Shown in pieces: positions 36,319 through 43,488 of a stretch of DNA of 64,000 nt. The notes below the pieces were generated by a model. The model saw nothing but the letters and a program-made list of their open reading frames with translations, was not told where the DNA came from and made no database searches. The position numbers were made by a program, and so were the translations under genes. This DNA is from Eubacterium ruminantium (GTDB lineage: Bacteria; Bacillota; Clostridia; Lachnospirales; Lachnospiraceae), in assembly GCA_900108205.1 (NCBI GenBank), contig FNUU01000006.1, forward strand, positions 1-64,000, written 5' to 3'. How positions within the stretch are numbered: the stretch's first letter is position 1; each line of letters opens with the position of its first letter.

Positions 36319-37428
36319 ATGGGCGGTTATGGTTTATTGGCATTAATATGCCTTATAATAGGAATATTCTTTGAAACAGCATATATATGCACTCTTGTGG
36401 CCGGTCGAAGAGGTTATCATTCCTCCGGCGTGCCTCTTATGGCAGGTATATTTTTTACAGCTGCCCTGGCTGCATTTCCTCCAACCAGAAGCTTCTGGTA
36501 TCTTGGTATTTTTCTGGATCTCTCAACTTATATGGTAATATATGTGATAATTACAGACGTAATACTGGGTGCAGTTAAAGGTAAGAAGGGCTATTTATTT
36601 CGCATAAGCGTACTTGCGGATAATAAAGAATCTGGTGAGTATTGCGGAGAACATGGTCTTTCTCTTTATATTGAGTATGGTTCCCGGAAGATTCTTCTGG
36701 ATGCGGGACGCAGCAGCCTTTTTTATGAAAATGCCGAAAAAATGGGGATTGATCTGACCAGGGTCGATGATGCTGTTTTATCGCATTCGCATTATGATCA
36801 TGCAGACGGCTTTGAAAAATTCCTGGAGATAAATAAAAAGGCGAGACTTTACATGAGAAAGGAAGCCGGAGAAATCTACTATTCTCAGCATGATGATGGT
36901 ATGAAATATATCGGGCCGAAGAAGGGCATGCTGGAAAAGTATAAAAATCGTATAGTATATGTGACAGATGATGTAACCACTCTCGGATCATGGAGTGTGA
37001 TCCTTCTGCCTCATACTACAGACGGACTTGCCGAGATAGGGGATAAGGCAAAGCTTTATAAAATGATGGACGGAAGGCTTCAGCCGGATGATTTTAAACA
37101 TGAGCAGACTCTGGTACTGGAAACCGAAAAAGGTTTGGTGATCATTAACAGCTGTTCACATGCGGGGGCTGCAAATATTATAAAAGAAGTAATGAAATAT
37201 TATGATGGCTATACAGTAAAAAGAAAGGTTTATGCCTATATCGGAGGCTTTCATCTCTTTAAATCTTCGGATGAGGATATAATAGAGTTCGCAGAGACCC
37301 TGAAGGAGGTGGACTGCCGGAGGATAATAACCGGGCATTGTACCGGAGACCATGCGTACGAAATGCTGAAGGCAGAATTGGGGGACAGAGTCGAGCAGAT
37401 GCGTTCCGGTATGGTGATTGAATTGTAA
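36319..37428 (+). CDS. MBL-fold metallohydrolase fused to an N-terminal membrane domain
   Basis: 369 residues. Three hydrophobic segments (about 5-27, 38-55, 60-85) precede a metallo-beta-lactamase-type domain (about 94-369). The zinc motif HSHYDHADG (about 155-163) is intact, with further His in SCSHAGAAN and GGFHLF near 277 and 307. This resembles the cytosolic dihydropteridine/RFAP-synthase-like MBL proteins, which normally have no membrane part. Substrate unknown. The downstream gene is the LigB-AMMECR1 protein, with a repeat between, so a shared transcript is possible. The start ATG at 36319 has only GAGGG about 8 bases upstream. Confidence 0.8.
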   Translation: MGGYGLLALICLIIGIFFETAYICTLVAGRRGYHSSGVPLMAGIFFTAALAAFPPTRSFWYLGIFLDLSTYMVIYVIITDVILGAVKGKKGYLFRISVLADNKESGEYCGEHGLSLYIEYGSRKILLDAGRSSLFYENAEKMGIDLTRVDDAVLSHSHYDHADGFEKFLEINKKARLYMRKEAGEIYYSQHDDGMKYIGPKKGMLEKYKNRIVYVTDDVTTLGSWSVILLPHTTDGLAEIGDKAKLYKMMDGRLQPDDFKHEQTLVLETEKGLVIINSCSHAGAANIIKEVMKYYDGYTVKRKVYAYIGGFHLFKSSDEDIIEFAETLKEVDCRRIITGHCTGDHAYEMLKAELGDRVEQMRSGMVIEL

Positions 37429-37461
37429 AGTGTTATTTTGAATATGAGAAGTTGTGTAAAT

Positions 37462-37509
37462 ATATGAGAAGAAAAAAATGTATCTCATAATCCTGCGGGA
37501 CTAAAGTCC
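37462..37509 (-). repeat. Reverse-oriented fragment of the 117-bp repeat family
   Basis: ATGAGAAGAAAAAAATGTAT then CTCATAATCCTGCGGGACTAAAGTCC. The last part matches 53939-53964 exactly, up to the C that replaces the end of hairpin 1. Confidence 0.7.
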
Positions 37510-37545
37510 ATGTGGGATTGCATCATCGGGGAGGAGGATTGTCAT

Positions 37546-39057
37546 ATGGGGATTACAGCTGCATTTATGGTGCCGCATCCGCCGCTCATAGTACCGGAGG
37601 TCGGCAGAGGTGGAGAGAAGGAAATACAGGAAACAACAGATGCATATGAGATTATTGCAAAGAAAATAGCTGAAATAGAGCCGGATACTATAATAATCAC
37701 GAGTCCGCACGCTACGATGTACAGGAATTATTTTCATATATCTCCCAACAATGGCGCAAGAGGAGATCTGGGGGATTTTGGAGCTCGTATGGTAAGCTTT
37801 GAGGAACACTATGATCATGAGCTTGTAAACAGGATTACGAAGCTGGCATTTTATGATGATTTTCCTGCAGGCTTTGAGGGCGAAAAGAAGAAGACTCTCG
37901 ATCATGGAACAATGGTACCGCTATATTTTATACGTAAGTATTACAAGGGTGGAAAAATAATAAGGATCGGTCTTTCCGGACTTCCGCTCGTGGACCATTA
38001 CAAGCTTGGTATGTACATACAGCAGGCTGTAAATGATCTGGGGCGAAAAGCGGTTTTCGTTGCCAGCGGAGATCTTTCGCATAAATTGCAGGAGTATGGT
38101 CCTTATGGTTTTGCCAAGGAAGGACCGGTTTATGATGCACGTATAATGGATACCGCCGGAAGAGCAGCCTTTGGAGAAATGCTGGATTTTGATGAGGATT
38201 TCTGCGATAAAGCTGCTGAATGCGGACACAGGTCATTTGTTATCATGGCAGGCGCAATGGACGGAATAGATGTTACTGCCGAGGTGCTTTCTCATCAGGA
38301 TGTCACAGGAGTAGGATATGGTATCTGTTGTTTTTACCCGAAATCGAATGAGAATAACCCGGAGGATCAAGAATCAACCCGTAATACTGAGAAGGAAATC
38401 GTAAAAAATGATTCATGGTTTGCCGCACTTACAAGGGTAAATGAATCAGTAAGTATCAGGAAAAATCCGGACAGATGCTTTCTGGATATTTTGATGAAGA
38501 AGCTTGAGGATGATAAAGAAAAATCGGACAGTTATGTTAAACTTGCCAGAGCATCACTTGAGAACTATATAAGAAATAAAAAGAAACTTGATTATCCGGA
38601 CGGTATTCCGGAGGATCTGAGGAAGAGCCTGCCTGAGGAAATCTTTACGAAGAGGGCGGGAGCCTTTGTGTCTATCCATAAGAATGGTTCTCTCAGGGGA
38701 TGTATCGGAACTATCCTGCCTACAGAGGACAGTCTGGCTGAAGAAATAATAGAAAATGCGATAAGTGCCGCTGTCAGGGATCCGCGTTTTGATCCTATTA
38801 CAGAAAATGAGCTGAAATGGCTTGATATAAATGTAGATGTTCTCGGAGAACCGGAGGATATCAGTGATAAATCCATGCTGGATGTTAAACGCTATGGTGT
38901 GATCGTAAGCTGTGGCGCAAGAAGAGGACTGCTGCTTCCGGATCTGGATGGAGTTGATGATGTGGATACGCAGATTTCGATAGCTATGCGTAAGGGCGGA
39001 ATCAGACCGACAGAGCGTTACAAGCTGCAGAGATTTGAGGTTGTGAGACATATATAA
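37546..39057 (+). CDS. AmmeMemoRadiSam system protein A: LigB-like domain fused to AMMECR1 domain
   Basis: 503 residues from the ATG at 37546 (GAGGAGG 8 bases upstream); the ATG at 37510 would add residues partly encoded by a repeat. Residues 1-265 resemble class III extradiol dioxygenases (MVPHPPLIVPEVG, SPHATMYRNYF, VASGDLSHKL), a fold shared with Memo. Residues about 325-503 are the AMMECR1 domain (GSLRGCIGTILPTEDSLAEEI). A short disordered linker connects them. With the radical SAM gene 113 bp downstream this is the conserved AmmeMemoRadiSam set. Its reaction is not established; a role in modifying a small molecule, protein or RNA is speculation. Confidence 0.88.
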   Translation: MGITAAFMVPHPPLIVPEVGRGGEKEIQETTDAYEIIAKKIAEIEPDTIIITSPHATMYRNYFHISPNNGARGDLGDFGARMVSFEEHYDHELVNRITKLAFYDDFPAGFEGEKKKTLDHGTMVPLYFIRKYYKGGKIIRIGLSGLPLVDHYKLGMYIQQAVNDLGRKAVFVASGDLSHKLQEYGPYGFAKEGPVYDARIMDTAGRAAFGEMLDFDEDFCDKAAECGHRSFVIMAGAMDGIDVTAEVLSHQDVTGVGYGICCFYPKSNENNPEDQESTRNTEKEIVKNDSWFAALTRVNESVSIRKNPDRCFLDILMKKLEDDKEKSDSYVKLARASLENYIRNKKKLDYPDGIPEDLRKSLPEEIFTKRAGAFVSIHKNGSLRGCIGTILPTEDSLAEEIIENAISAAVRDPRFDPITENELKWLDINVDVLGEPEDISDKSMLDVKRYGVIVSCGARRGLLLPDLDGVDDVDTQISIAMRKGGIRPTERYKLQRFEVVRHI

Positions 39058-39067
39058 GATACATGAT

Positions 39068-39092
39068 GGACTATAGTCACGCAGAATTATAA
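39068..39092 (+). repeat. Degenerate fragment of the 117-bp repeat family
   Basis: GGACTATAGTCACGCAGAAT plus TATAA matches the hairpin-1 region GGACTTTAGTCCCGCAGGAT plus TATGA with few changes. Confidence 0.5.
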
Positions 39093-39114
39093 GCTGATTG
39101 ATGCGCTGGATGCT

Positions 39115-39152
39115 TGTCCGAGAGTGCGCTTTCTAAAACGCAGGAATAGTCA
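39115..39152 (-). repeat. Reverse-oriented fragment of the 212-bp palindrome family
   Basis: TTGTCCGAGAGTGCG and ACGCAGGAATAGT read in reverse complement match the inner arm at about 21703-21741 of the pheS-pheT element. Confidence 0.6.
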
Positions 39153-39170
39153 GATACCGGAGGATATTGT

Positions 39171-40058
39171 ATGGCTCGATGTGAGGTATGTTTCAGACAT
39201 TGTGATATAAAAGAAGGTTCGCTGGGGTTCTGCGGAGCCAGAGCCTGCAGGGATGACAAGGTAGCTGCTGTTAATTACGGACGCATCACGGGAATAGCTC
39301 TTGATCCTATAGAGAAGAAACCTTTAGCGAGGTTTTATCCGGGCAGTATGATACTCTCGGTCGGAAGCTATGGCTGTAATCTGAGATGTCCTTTCTGTCA
39401 GAATTATGATATATCATGGTCGGATGAAACTATGGCAGCCGCACGAAGGATCAATGAGGATGCTTCAGACAGAGAAATAAGATATATTTCTCCTGAGGAA
39501 CTGGCATTTCTGGCTGCCCGATATAAGCCGGAGGGAAATATTGGTGTTGCATTTACTTATAATGAACCGCTTATCGGATATGAATATGTAAGAGATACGG
39601 CACGGCTGGTCAAAGCCGGTGGCATGAAGAATGTGCTCGTATCAAACGGTACCGCAGAGCTTTCCATACTTCTTGAGATACTTCCTTTTATTGATGCCAT
39701 GAATATAGATCTGAAGGGCTTTACTGACGATTATTACTGTAAGGTTCTGGGCGGAAGTCGAAAGATGACGATGGATTTTATTGAACGTGCGGTTAAGGAT
39801 TGTCATGTTGAACTGACTACACTTATCATACCGGGAGAGAATGACAGCGAGGAAGAAATGAGAGAAATGACCGACTGGATCGCAGGATTGAAGGATGATA
39901 ACGGCAGGACAATCGGCGCAGAGATACCGCTTCATATCTCAAGGTTTTTCCCTCGTTTCAAGATGCTGGACAGAGATGCAACGGATATAAGGAAGGTTTA
40001 CAGACTTGCTGAAGTTGCACGGGAAAAGCTGAAATATGTATATACCGGCAACTGTTGA
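39171..40058 (+). CDS. AmmeMemoRadiSam system radical SAM enzyme
   Basis: 295 residues. Cys69, Cys73 and Cys76 in CNLRCPFCQN form the radical SAM cluster motif. Five more Cys near the N terminus (4, 7, 11, 21, 26; CEVCFRHC and GFCGARAC) look like a second metal site, as known in this family and in PflA-like activases. The AFTYNEPLIGYEYV stretch (about 126-139) and NVLVSNGT are also typical. It probably works with the LigB-AMMECR1 protein upstream. Substrate unknown. GGAGG at 39159 lies 7 bases before the start. Confidence 0.92.
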   Translation: MARCEVCFRHCDIKEGSLGFCGARACRDDKVAAVNYGRITGIALDPIEKKPLARFYPGSMILSVGSYGCNLRCPFCQNYDISWSDETMAAARRINEDASDREIRYISPEELAFLAARYKPEGNIGVAFTYNEPLIGYEYVRDTARLVKAGGMKNVLVSNGTAELSILLEILPFIDAMNIDLKGFTDDYYCKVLGGSRKMTMDFIERAVKDCHVELTTLIIPGENDSEEEMREMTDWIAGLKDDNGRTIGAEIPLHISRFFPRFKMLDRDATDIRKVYRLAEVAREKLKYVYTGNC

Positions 40059-40065
40059 TATAAAT

Positions 40066-40363
40066 CATACAAACAGCAACCATAATTATGGGTCATGATC
40101 ATACAAAAAACAACCGTAATTGTGGATTAAGATCATGCAAAAAACAACCATAATTATGGATCATGATCATACAAAAACAACCGTAATTGTGGATTAAGAT
40201 CATGCAAAAACAACCATAATTATGGGTCATGATCATACAAAAAACAACCGCAATTGTGGATTAAGATCATGCAAAAAACAACCATAATTATGGATCATGC
40301 TCATACAAAAAACAACTGTAATTGTGGATTATAATCATGCAAATAACAATCGTAACAATGGAT
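40066..40363. repeat. Nine-unit alternating 34-bp tandem array
   Basis: Units are centred on CCATAATTATGG or CCGTAATTGTGG cores at 40079, 40114, 40148, 40181, 40214, 40248, 40282, 40316 and 40350 (33-35 bp apart). Two unit types alternate strictly: type A has the perfect palindrome CCATAATTATGG plus ATCATGATCAT, type B has the imperfect CCGTAATTGTGG plus ATTAAGATCATGC. The final unit is degenerate. It fills the gap before the response regulator gene, which begins 44 bp downstream. There are no unique spacers. Could be protein-binding iterons or a minisatellite. Confidence 0.9.
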
Positions 40364-40406
40364 TATATACCCAAAAAGTATATGATCAGAGTGACAGGGA
40401 GGAAAT

Positions 40407-41135
40407 ATGAACTATAAAGTTCTCATAGTGGATGACGAGGCAGAGCTTGCTGAGTATACAGCCAGATATTTTAATATGTCAGGAGTTGAAACGGCTTATG
40501 TGCTTGATGCAAAGGCGGCAGAGGAGTTTTTGAGGGATAATACCTGCTCACTGATACTTCTTGATATCAACCTTGGAGAGGAAAGTGGTTTCGATCTTTG
40601 TCAGAAGATAAGAACAACCATGGATATTCCTATATTTTTTATTAGTGCAAGGTTAGCGGAAAATGATATGCTGCTAGCACTCAGTATCGGTGGTGATGAT
40701 TATATCACCAAGCCTTATTCTCTTGGAGTACTTCTTGCAAAAGTCAGGGCTGAGCTGAAGAGATATGAAGAAAGCCGGAAGATGAAGAATATGAATGAAG
40801 AGACGGGGGAAGCCTCAAATGGCAGCGGAGCCGGTAATGAAAGCATAATTACGCTCGGTACGGCAGAGGTAAACCTAAGAACGGCAACAGTTAAGCGCGG
40901 AGGCGAAGAATATCCTCTTAAGGCTATGGAATATAAGCTCCTTGTTTATATGCTGAATAACAGGGGAAGAGTAATCCCAAAGGATGAATTTTTTGAAAAA
41001 ATCTGGGGGACTGAATTTGTTGGCGATGTTACGCTGAATGTTCATATGAGACATCTGAGAGAAAAGATAGAAGAGGATCCGGGAAATCCGGAAATCATAA
41101 AAACAGTTTGGGGCGTAGGTTTTATACTGGCATAG
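40407..41135 (+). CDS. OmpR-family response regulator
   Basis: 242 residues. The receiver domain (1-118) has the acidic pair Asp9-Asp10, phospho-acceptor Asp53 (LILLDINLG) and the switch Lys in ITKPYS. A glycine/serine/asparagine-rich linker (about 125-145) is longer than usual. The C-terminal winged helix (about 150-242: YKLLVYMLNNRGRVIPKDEFFEKIWG and NVHMRHLREKIEEDP) is of the OmpR/PhoB type. AGGGAGGAAAT precedes the start. Followed by its histidine kinase and an ABC transporter, the arrangement of peptide-sensing systems. The 34-bp array upstream is a candidate target. Confidence 0.95.
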   Translation: MNYKVLIVDDEAELAEYTARYFNMSGVETAYVLDAKAAEEFLRDNTCSLILLDINLGEESGFDLCQKIRTTMDIPIFFISARLAENDMLLALSIGGDDYITKPYSLGVLLAKVRAELKRYEESRKMKNMNEETGEASNGSGAGNESIITLGTAEVNLRTATVKRGGEEYPLKAMEYKLLVYMLNNRGRVIPKDEFFEKIWGTEFVGDVTLNVHMRHLREKIEEDPGNPEIIKTVWGVGFILA

Positions 41136-41137
41136 CC

Positions 41138-41163
41138 CACTATTCCTACGTTTTTGATACTGT
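41138..41163 (+). repeat. Fragment of the 212-bp palindrome family
   Basis: CCACTATTCCTACGTTTTTG then ATACTG is identical over more than 20 bp to 21703-21726 of the pheS-pheT element. It lies between the response regulator stop and the kinase start. Confidence 0.65.
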
Positions 41164-41181
41164 ACAAAAGGTGCTTTTACT

Positions 41182-42498
41182 ATGAAAAAAAGATTTTTTA
41201 TTGTGATATTGATAATGTTAATACTTACCGGTGCAGGCATTTCTCTTTATATCCAAAAGGAAGCAAGCAGTATTAAAGTGCCTGTTCATACTACGGAGAT
41301 CAATCGTCATTTACTGCGCCTTCAGGAAGACTGGAAAGAGGTGGAGCAGCATAATAATGAAAAGATCGTTAAGGATAAAAGCTATGATTATGTGATCATA
41401 GATAAATCCGGCAGAGTAATAATGTATACCAAGTCAAAAATGGCAAAGAGCATAGCTTCGGCAACCAGTGATTTTGATATCATAAGGAATATTGAAGTCA
41501 ACGGGAGCTTTGCAGGAAGTCTGATCGTTGAAAATAATATGATGGAACAGTATGAGCAGAAAAATAACCGAATTGTTTTGATCATTGTTCTGCTGATCGT
41601 TATACTGGCTGTCATTTTTGCAAGCTATTATTTTTATCTTTATCGCAGAATGGTAAAGCCTTTCAGAAAGCTGAACGAATTTGCTGTCAGGGTTTCAGGC
41701 GGAGATCTGGATACACCTCTGGAAATGGACAGAGAGCATATTTTTGGAGAATTTACAGAGGCCTTTGATATAATGCGTGAGGAATTAAAGAACAGCCGGG
41801 AAAGAGAAGAGGCTGCCGTCAGAAGCCGTAAGGAACTGGTGGCGGAGCTTTCTCATGATATTAAAACGCCGGTAGCATCCATAAAGGCAATGGCAGATGT
41901 TATGAGCCTTACAGCTAAGGATGACATGGAGAGAGAAACTATTGCGGCCATTAACGGTAAGGCTGATCAGATCGATAAGCTTATATCCAATCTCTTCCAT
42001 GCGACTCTTGAGGAGCTTGAACAGTTGGAGGTTAATGCAGATGATGTGGATTCTACAGATATTACCAGAATGCTGGTTGATGCAGATTATCTGAAAAAGA
42101 TTAAAGAGATGGATATTCAGGACGCAGTGGTTAAGGGAGATAAAATGCGTCTGAATCAGGTTATCAGTAATATCATTTATAATTCCTACAAATATGCAGA
42201 TACAGATATCAGGGTTACAAGCCGTTTTGAGGAAGGTGAGCCTGCAAATGGTAAAAAAGATGAATTTAAAAATGATTATCTTATTATAGAGATTGCTGAT
42301 AAAGGCGGTGGAGTGTCAAAGGATGAGATCGAACTTATAATGGAAAAATTCCGCCGGGGTTCAAATTCAAAGGGCAAGGATGGTTCAGGCCTTGGACTCT
42401 ATATTTCAAAATATTTTATGGAAAGAATGGGCGGAGGCATATCCTGCAGAAATGGTGATGGTGGTTTTATCGTGACGCTAAGGATAAAAGTTGCATAA
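41182..42498 (+). CDS. Sensor histidine kinase
   Basis: 438 residues. Two transmembrane segments (about 5-24 and 131-153) enclose a short extracytoplasmic sensor of about 105 residues. HAMP domain about 155-207, dimerisation/phospho-acceptor with ELSHDIKTPVAS (His225), then the ATPase domain with the N box (NQVISNIIYNSYKYAD), DKGGGVSKDE and GSGLGLYISKYF. All catalytic boxes are kept. It partners the upstream response regulator (46 bp gap). The small sensor and ABC neighbours fit sensing of envelope stress or peptides; ligand unknown. Confidence 0.95.
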   Translation: MKKRFFIVILIMLILTGAGISLYIQKEASSIKVPVHTTEINRHLLRLQEDWKEVEQHNNEKIVKDKSYDYVIIDKSGRVIMYTKSKMAKSIASATSDFDIIRNIEVNGSFAGSLIVENNMMEQYEQKNNRIVLIIVLLIVILAVIFASYYFYLYRRMVKPFRKLNEFAVRVSGGDLDTPLEMDREHIFGEFTEAFDIMREELKNSREREEAAVRSRKELVAELSHDIKTPVASIKAMADVMSLTAKDDMERETIAAINGKADQIDKLISNLFHATLEELEQLEVNADDVDSTDITRMLVDADYLKKIKEMDIQDAVVKGDKMRLNQVISNIIYNSYKYADTDIRVTSRFEEGEPANGKKDEFKNDYLIIEIADKGGGVSKDEIELIMEKFRRGSNSKGKDGSGLGLYISKYFMERMGGGISCRNGDGGFIVTLRIKVA

Positions 42499-42575
42499 GT
42501 GATGTAGTAGTTAACTGCAATTAATGAAAATTTAAAGATTACACAAAGCATTTAAAATATAAGACTGGTATTATT

Positions 42576-42608
42576 AAGCCATACAGTGAAAAATCTGTAT
42601 GGCTTTTT
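42576..42608 (+). terminator. Terminator between the kinase and ABC genes
   Basis: AAGCCATACAG (42576-42586) pairs with CTGTATGGCTT (42595-42605), followed by TTT. It implies that the ABC genes are transcribed at least partly on their own. Confidence 0.85.
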
Positions 42609-42662
42609 CAGTTAATAAAACAAGCAGAAATATTGTCAGTGTGTAATAGAAAGGACAAAGCT

Positions 42663-43421
42663 ATGAAAGAAACAATCATTAAAACAGACAAGCTTTCCAA
42701 GAGCTTTTCGGTTGGCGGAAGGCAGCAGCATATAATAAAAAATATGGATCTGGAGATATATAAGGGAGATTTTACGGTTATAATGGGTTCTTCGGGAGCA
42801 GGCAAATCAACACTGCTATATGCGCTTTCCGGAATGGACAAACCGAGCCTCGGAAGCATCCGGTATTCGGGAGAGGAAATCACCAAAATGAACGATGATC
42901 AGCTGGCGGTGTTCCGAAGAAAGCATTGCGGATTTATATTTCAGCAGATACATCTTGTTGACAGCATGAGCATTATGGATAATGCCATTTCCACAGGAAT
43001 GCTTACAGGTCAGAAGCAGAAGAAGCTTAAGGAAAAGGCGGAGAAGCTTTTTGAACGGGTAGGTATATCGAAGGAAATGACAGAAAAGTTTCCTTCCCAG
43101 CTTTCCGGTGGTGAGGCGCAGAGATCGGCTATGGTAAGAGCTGTAATAAATGACCCTGATGTTGTCTTTGCGGATGAACCGACAGGTGCGCTTAATTCCT
43201 GTGGTGTTAAGGCCGTTCTGGATGTGCTTACGGATCTTAATAATAATGGACAGTCAGTTGTAATGGTAACTCATGATATTAAATCTGCTAGAAGAGCAAA
43301 TCGAATAATATATCTGCAGGATGGAGGCATCATGGGAGAATGTGATCTGGGAGAATATGTAAGCGGCGACAAAGTGCGACATGAAAAACTCAGAAAATTC
43401 CTTCAGGATATGGGCTGGTAA
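42663..43421 (+). CDS. ABC transporter ATPase (peptide resistance/export type)
   Basis: 252 residues from the ATG at 42663 (AAAGGA 7 bases upstream), preferred to the in-frame TTG at 42633. Walker A GSSGAGKST, signature LSGGEAQRSAMVRA, Walker B VVFADEPTGALN, switch His in VTHD. The last residue of Walker B region is Asn where Asp is more common (D-loop ALD to ALN). It is followed after 67 bp by its FtsX-type permease. Linked to the two-component system, it resembles the BceAB-like or lantibiotic-type modules. Confidence 0.93.
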   Translation: MKETIIKTDKLSKSFSVGGRQQHIIKNMDLEIYKGDFTVIMGSSGAGKSTLLYALSGMDKPSLGSIRYSGEEITKMNDDQLAVFRRKHCGFIFQQIHLVDSMSIMDNAISTGMLTGQKQKKLKEKAEKLFERVGISKEMTEKFPSQLSGGEAQRSAMVRAVINDPDVVFADEPTGALNSCGVKAVLDVLTDLNNNGQSVVMVTHDIKSARRANRIIYLQDGGIMGECDLGEYVSGDKVRHEKLRKFLQDMGW

Positions 43422-43488
43422 TGATAAGCAGATCAGACAATATATGTGGCATAACCTGGTCAGGCCATAAGATATAAGGAGATTTATA

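Noticed and set aside
40066-40363. CRISPR-like array
   Set aside because: The 34-bp units follow each other without unique spacers, and no cas gene is in the window.
40066-40363. Plasmid or phage replication origin with iterons
   Set aside because: No replication initiator gene nearby; flanks are chromosomal metabolic and regulatory genes.
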